Shown here: positions 58,568-64,000 of the stretch, one piece after another
Numbering within the stretch: position 1 is the first letter of the stretch
How the letters are laid out: the number at the start of each line of letters is the position of its first letter
Assembly: GCF_000005505.3 (NCBI RefSeq)
Contig: NC_016132.3
Coordinates: 15,924,501 to 15,988,500, forward strand
DNA length: 64,000 nucleotides
Direction of reading: 5' to 3'
From: Brachypodium distachyon
Lineage: Eukaryota; Streptophyta; Magnoliopsida; Poales; Poaceae
Translations under genes and position numbers: made by a program
Notes under the pieces: model-generated
Database searches by the model: none
Told to the model about the DNA's origin: nothing
Seen by the model: only the letters and a program-made list of their open reading frames with translations

Positions 58568-61500
58568 TAATTGAGCTCAGGTCTCAATAGCAAAATTTAC
58601 ACCTCTTCCGAACAAGGGTATGGAACGTAGCATATTTATCCTCCAAGTTGCTCACAAAAAGGGAAAAATGGGAAAAGAGTTTCAAATGGTTCTTAAAGAG
58701 AAAAGGGGAGTTGCAGATTCAAGTGCACATGGGGTGTCCAAAAACTAGACTCGGCCTGAGTTGTAGAAATGCGCAGCGATGATGATCATCCCCATTGAGA
58801 TCCACATGGCAGTAGGTGAGTAGCTTTGCTAGAATGGGAAACCCTGCAGCTCGTCTTGACGAACTCCAAAGTCCAGACTCCAGACGCACCTGAACGCTGG
58901 AGCAAGCCAGCTCCAAGCCATCTGTGCACCTGTCGGCTTCTCCTCCAGGCTCCACGGAAAGCACCGAGGGCCCACCCCCAGAGGCCTCTTTCCTCCGAGC
59001 TTTACGCGATCGAGCCAGCGAAAGAGATCAGTGAAGCTCATTAATGTAAGACTGAAGAAAAGGTGCACGCAAATCTTCTGCCAGTAGATCATCGAATCGA
59101 CGATGTGGCATGCGGCTTTAAACCCCTTTCTGGCACGGTAGCGACGTAACGGACGGACGCCAAACACTAAACAGCAAAGAGGGCGATTCGATGTTACGTG
59201 GCGCGCCAGTTGTGAGGTGCCGTAATTAACTGCAAAAAACCTCCATCCTGGTGCCTCGTGTGTGCGCGCGTGGAGGAGAAAAAAACTGAAAAGGGATCGG
59301 AGGTGACAATTGACATGCCATGGCCGGTCACTTTCTCGGGACGTCAAGCTGAAACGAAACGGTGCCATTGTGTGTGCTTTGACGTCGAGCTGAAACGAAA
59401 AATGGTGCCATGCATTGTGCATTGACGTCTTGCTGGGGGCAAGCGATTATGGGGGGAAAGAGAGGAGGACGGAGACATCCATTCTGTCCGGCCCCTAACA
59501 TAGAACACGATTTATTTATTTTTGCGGGTATATAGCACCCGAGGTTTTGACGTACGTACAGAGAGTGAAGGCGGAACGCAGGGGAACAATGATGAAAATG
59601 CTGTAACAATTGGAGTTGGCGGTGAAAACCGTGGATATAGGAGTTTCAGAATAAACATGTGTTTATTTATTTATTTATTTTAGCAGGATCGGGCACAAGA
59701 TGCATTCTGATTGAAGTATGTACTCTTGTCTTTGCAGCGTCGGTGAGCAGAGTAGTTACTCGCTGATGACTAGTCTGATCGAGCTAGACGACAGAGGGCC
59801 GGCCGGGCTCTCTCCGTAAATGACGCGCGTTCGATCGAGTTCAGTTTTTTCAACGTCCCATTAATCAATCTCTCCGATTGATCGATCGGTTAATTCAATT
59901 TCTGACCATGACGAGACGACGCATGCAGGCGATATATATGTCGTACGTAGCTTCAGTTAATCTGTTGCCGTCTACACTGCTCCCGGCCGTACATACGTGC
60001 CATGATGGATCACGACGATCAAATCACACACGCGTACGTACTTACTCAGCGTGCCACTTAAGTCAAACTGAAGGCAAGTTACGCATGTGCGGCCCTGACC
60101 ACGATTTCCAAACCGATCGATCGACGCGTCATCCAATCTGAAAATGGCTTGATTGTTAAATCAGGGCTTAATTAACTCCCTCTGATATGATCCCTTTTTT
60201 CACCCTCTCGACGTCCATATCCATCACACACGATCGAACTGATTGATCGGTGCATGCACCAGCACTAGCAGCGAATCAATTAACGACTCTCGCGCGTACG
60301 TGGCCATGCAAGGCTTCTGGCTAGATTGTAATATTATTCCAGCCGAAACTGTTCGTGATCTCATCTTCTTATCTGGTTTCTGCTCTGCATGTCCCATACT
60401 CCCATGGATACATCGGAGTGCACAGGTGATTAAAGGAGATCGGTGCACACAAATTTCCATGATCCTTTTAGGCTTTTACATCACCTTTTTCATTCATTCG
60501 TGCAAAGTCCCGGCCCTTTTTTGCCCAAAGGGGGACAAGCGTATCTGCACCCCGCTCAATTCTCAAATATCCCGTTTGACAAATTCCATGCCTGCCGCGT
60601 CAGCCAATTAAGCTGTACCCAGATAGATTAGATCTAGACAATATAACCGCCGCGATGCCTGCCTGCTCGTGCCGACACTCGCAACTCCTGCATGCAGGGG
60701 ATATATATGTAACTGACAACTGCTATAGCTGATCAATGCCTTACTGCAATATTGCTTTGCCACCTGTTTTTTTTTTTCTTTGCAGATGTGAGTCATCTGG
60801 TGGTGCTACTTGTCGTGGTACTATTTAAACACGGATAGCAACAGCTAGCGGCTTAATTAGTCTGACAGGTCTAGTCTAGTCACGGAAGGTTCCCATGGAG
60901 AGAAACCAACAAAGAAAACTCGAAGTCTACGTCAGGGAGAGAAGGATTTCATGGGAAGCAACCGGCCGGCCATGCAGGATTTTCATGCACCTCACAAGCG
61001 TAAGGAATACATACTTTTTTTTTGTCGTTGTGTGGCTGATATATTTGGGTTGTTTCATCACATTTATGCTTTATAAAGATTAAGACTAATTTTTATTTTT
61101 TTGAGGTGGTTGGGATGGCTAGCTTTGTACGTGTGCGTTTTCACTGGAGTAATAATGGCTCCGATAAGTGACATCCATGATGGGGAACCTTGGATTTGAG
61201 GTGGCACCCTTTGGATCACCAGGGAATTAACTAATCACCACTTGATGAGATTGATTATGAACGGTAGCTAGCCAGAGGAGGCCTGAAGGGCGAGATAAAA
61301 CATGCTCATTAGCATATGGGACTTGCTGTAAAATGCAGCAAAAATCATACAGAAACAGTTTTTTTCTTAAGGAGGAATATCATACAGAAACATGACACGC
61401 TGCATGTTCAGCCGCTTGTCTGTCGGAAGCATGTAAAATGTGTGAATTGTGTAGGCGTGTCATGGTTGCTCTTCTTATTATTATTGTTCTTGAGAAAATG

Positions 61501-62400
61501 TACTCCGTAATAGACTCCCTTGCGGTACTGGACTACTGGTTGACGCTGAGATCAAGTAATCCTATATGTGTTGCTTAATTAGTAAAGAAACATAGGTAGG
61601 AATTGCTCCCATAGTACTTATTGCCTTGCAGTTTACGTTTTAGCTTAGTGCTGAGTTACAGGTAGCTATACGCACGTACAGTAACAAAACTGTGTCAGGT
61701 GCTGTAGTACATATCAAGAGGTAGCTGCAAGACTGAGAGAATATGGACTTGAAGCGTTAATTGGGCGCGCGATTAACCGCTGAATAATTAGTCAGTTGTC
61801 TACTAAGCTCACTCACCCCCTAAATGATTCCCTTTCTAGACTGTATGCATGGTTGTTGAATAAAACTATGATCAAGCTAACAAGGCAGAATAAGCTCTAT
61901 GATTAATTATAGCACTACTTGTGAAGCAACATTTTGCATTTCTTGTGATGACAGACATGTCTAGAGCTAGAGTACATGCACAGCGGAAGAAGAAAACAAG
62001 CAAGCAAGCAAACCTCACAACAGTTTACACAGTGCTACCTAGCTCTTCGATTTGTTCCCTTTACCGAACTTCTAAATGTGACATCATATAGCTCACACTT
62101 ACAATATATTATCAACACCTACCTTAACTAATCCTAACATCCAATCAATTTTCTGTGAACAAGCAAGAGAAAAGATGAGGAAATAGTACAAGCTTAGCTA
62201 GATAGCCCTACCAGGAAAAAAAAAGGCAGCCTAGATTAGGTGTGAAGGTACCGGCTGAATTAGTGCACGGTTTGGTCCGGTGTTTAGCTAGCTTGAATGG
62301 CTTGAACAACTTGCTATAGTTCTCCGGACTCCGGCCATTGTACCCAACAACTTAATCATGCAGGTCACCCATGCAAGCTAGGCAACTGCACATGCACCAA
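58568..62400. other. Long intergenic stretch, no gene recognised
   Basis: Only short unconvincing frames occur. At about 59338-59415 the phrase GACGTCAAGCTGAAACGAAA (second copy GACGTCGAGCTGAAACGAAA) with GGTGCCATTGTGTG/GGTGCCATGCATTG is a local direct duplication. TTTA microsatellites lie at about 59660-59680. Sequence with many GATCGAT and CGTACGTA words at about 59760-60300 is typical grass intergenic DNA. Confidence 0.5.
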
Positions 62401-62404
62401 CCTC

Positions 62405-62428
62405 TGCATAAATAAATAAATAAATAAA
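62405..62428. repeat. AAAT microsatellite
   Basis: Five to six AAAT/ATAA units (ATAAATAAATAAATAAATAA) immediately left of the CACTA-type repeats. Confidence 0.8.
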
Positions 62429-62434
62429 GGCTAA

Positions 62435-63019
62435 CCCTCTTTGCCGGCGGCCACCCTTCGGCAAAGACGCCACGTGGCGGCTGCCTGTGCTGCCTGCGGG
62501 GATCCTTTGCCGACGGCTTTAAGTGGATGGCCGCCAGCAAAGATTACTCTCGCGGCCGCTTTTCCTAGCGGCCGCCGGCAAAGATGTCGCCCTTCTTTGC
62601 CGTCGGCTTTTTCTCGTGGCCGCCGGCAAAGACGTCGCCCTTCTTTGCCGGCGGCTTTCCTCGGGGCCGCCGGCAAAGCCCTGACGAGCAGGCCCGGCAT
62701 GGGTGACGCGCGCCACGGCGCGCTCGCGCCACATGGCCCTTCTTTGCCGGCGGCTTTTTCGCGGGGCGCCGGCAAAGGCTTGACGAGCGGGGTCCACGCG
62801 GCGAGACGGCGTCGCCGTTCACAAGTCCAAACCGTGAAGTTACTTTACTTCGCCAACGGCCGTTGTTTTAGCCGCCGGCAAAGAGGAGCTTTGCCGGTGA
62901 TGCTTCGTACCGACGGCCTTTGCCGGCGGTCCCAAGAAAAAGCCGCCGGCAAAGTCTTTGCCGACGGGCTTTTGGCCTTTGCCGGCGGCTCGCCGGCAAA
63001 GATGATTTCTGCCGTAGTG
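62435..63019. mobile_element. CACTA (En/Spm) transposon terminal region
   Basis: The right boundary reads GATGATTTCTGCCGTAGTG, the complement of a CACTACGGCAGAAATC terminus. Inside are about 20 copies of TTTGCCGGCGGC or GCCGCCGGCAAAG in both orientations, the subterminal repeats bound by CACTA transposases. No opposite CACTAC terminus is seen to the left, where the array stops beside an AAAT microsatellite, and no transposase is present. It is either a solo end or a strongly deleted derivative. Open frames across it (up to 204 codons) are produced by the repeats. Confidence 0.85.
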
Positions 63020-64000
63020 TGTGTCGTCCTCTCCACTTTAAATATTTATATGTAGTTCTATATGTGTCAATATGTGTATACAATTAATGCGAGGACTATA
63101 TATAATCTGTCCGATTATTTGTATGTTTAGCGTGATTAATTAGTTTAGCTTTGGGCTTGCATAGCTTCAAAGAGGAGCCACAGCCAGCCAGCCAGCATGC
63201 ATGATATATCAGTGCTGTTTGTTTCCTTTTCTCTGCTTTCCTTTTCGCTTTCCCTTTCCTTTATGGAGGAGGCAAGTCAAGATCAGGGCTCATGTAAAGG
63301 ATCCTGAAGGATCTTTTTGTCCACGACAGGGACGTGCACTCGATCGAGGACGACGTTGTTAATCAGTTTTTGGTCATCGCTCTACTCTACGTGTTACACG
63401 AATCTGCATATATACCATGACCTAGCTAGTCCAGTAATTATAAGCCTATGATTATATGCCTGATGTTCTTATATGATTTATGCACTCGAGACTGTCGGTA
63501 AGAATGTCATTAATTAGTATATGTGCTTATACTGAGTACGTGTACTTCGCCGGCCAGTGCTAACAAACAGATCAGTGGAGTTCTCTTGAAGGAATGGTGC
63601 GTCTAGAACATAAGGTACATACCGGAGTCAACTGATATATTTGTCAGATTAATTACACTAGCTTGCAGTATACTACTTGTATATATATGACTAGAAATGA
63701 CTGTTATAGCTAGCTAACACTCCTTCACAAATTTGTCGACGAGGTCGACGTTCAGTATAGGCACTAGAAAATTAAATGACTTCAACAAGGGGATCGATGG
63801 AGATGTAGTTTCTTGTTTTCAAGCTGTCAGAAATGGAACCATGTTCAGTCTACATCCCAAATTAGGTCGAGTAGTACTAGTACGTAATGAGTATGTACGT
63901 ATAAGTACGTATCTAACTGACAGCTTTTGCGGGTTTGGAGTTTGGACGACGACATGATTAATTTGGCACACGGATCGAACTCTCCCGTGCTGCGTGCGTG
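63020..64000. other. Intergenic, no gene recognised
   Basis: AT-rich sequence with many short ATATAT runs. A frame at 63733-63957 lacks any recognisable domain. Nothing else is seen. Confidence 0.45.

Noticed and set aside
59338..59415. Possible regulatory repeat GACGTC..GCTGAAACGAAA
   Set aside because: Only two units with no gene nearby; most likely a simple local duplication.
62431..63083. Long overlapping open frames on both strands (up to 204 codons)
   Set aside because: They are translations of the CACTA subterminal repeats (TTTGCCGGCGG), open in every phase through lack of AT-rich stop codons.
63733..63957. Small plus-strand frame of 74 codons
   Set aside because: No domain, no splice context and AT-rich surroundings; indistinguishable from chance.

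Overview
This is a plant nuclear segment, almost certainly from a grass and probably a member of the Pooideae. The reasons are spliced genes with GT-AG introns, GC-rich first exons, TA-flanked Stowaway MITEs with the CTCCCTCCG terminus, TTA/TAA-flanked Tourist-like MITEs, a CACTA terminus ending CACTACGGCAG, non-LTR elements with plant-type RNase H, and expanded L-type lectin receptor kinase and FHA families. The species cannot be fixed from the sequence alone. LTR-retrotransposon content is low for a large Triticeae genome, so either a small genome or a gene-rich island is likely.

Layout. 1-1.5 kb: broken lectin receptor kinase (minus), copy 1. 1.76-4.6 kb: non-coding block built from a diverged satellite rich in GTTACC/GGTAAC; 1.9 kb of it recurs nearly unchanged at 21.77-23.66 kb. 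5.8-13 kb: copia gag scrap, GC-rich orphan sequence and a degenerate LINE (minus). 14.2-17.0 kb: two polygalacturonase remnants. 17.0-19.6 kb: hairpins, a short-unit minisatellite and a 5'-truncated LINE (plus). 24.2-32.1 kb: an HtrA-like pseudoprotease gene followed by a truncated J-protein gene. 32.9-34.9 kb: an intact lectin receptor kinase (minus), copy 2. 37.7-41.6 kb: an FHA-domain gene carrying an internal exon duplication around an hAT scrap. 42.1-46 kb: long-TIR element, frameshifted acidic protein gene, Tourist MITE. 46.2-58.1 kb: a second HtrA-like plus J-protein pair, this time complete. 58.1-64 kb: mostly unannotated sequence with a Stowaway and a CACTA end.

The main architectural fact is repeated segmental duplication. 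The gene pair HtrA-like plus J-protein occurs twice in the same orientation (about 24.25-32.06 and 46.20-56.42 kb), the lectin kinase twice (1-1.75 and 33.41-35.15 kb) and the satellite block twice. In each duplicated gene set at least one copy has decayed: kinase copy 1 has a nonsense codon and a frameshift, and J-protein copy A lacks exons 5-9. Both HtrA-like copies keep open frames but lack the catalytic serine.

Functional reading. The complete genes are one lectin receptor kinase (plasma-membrane sensing), two HtrA-like pseudoproteases, one J-domain co-chaperone with a near-perfect heat shock element about 130-150 bp upstream of its ATG, and a probable FHA protein. The HtrA-like and J-protein genes are both of proteostasis type and move as a unit, but whether they act together is inference. 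No RNA genes or CRISPR arrays were found. No clearly novel multi-gene system was found; the best candidates for follow-up are the pseudoprotease pair, the FHA exon duplication and the strand-switching satellite.
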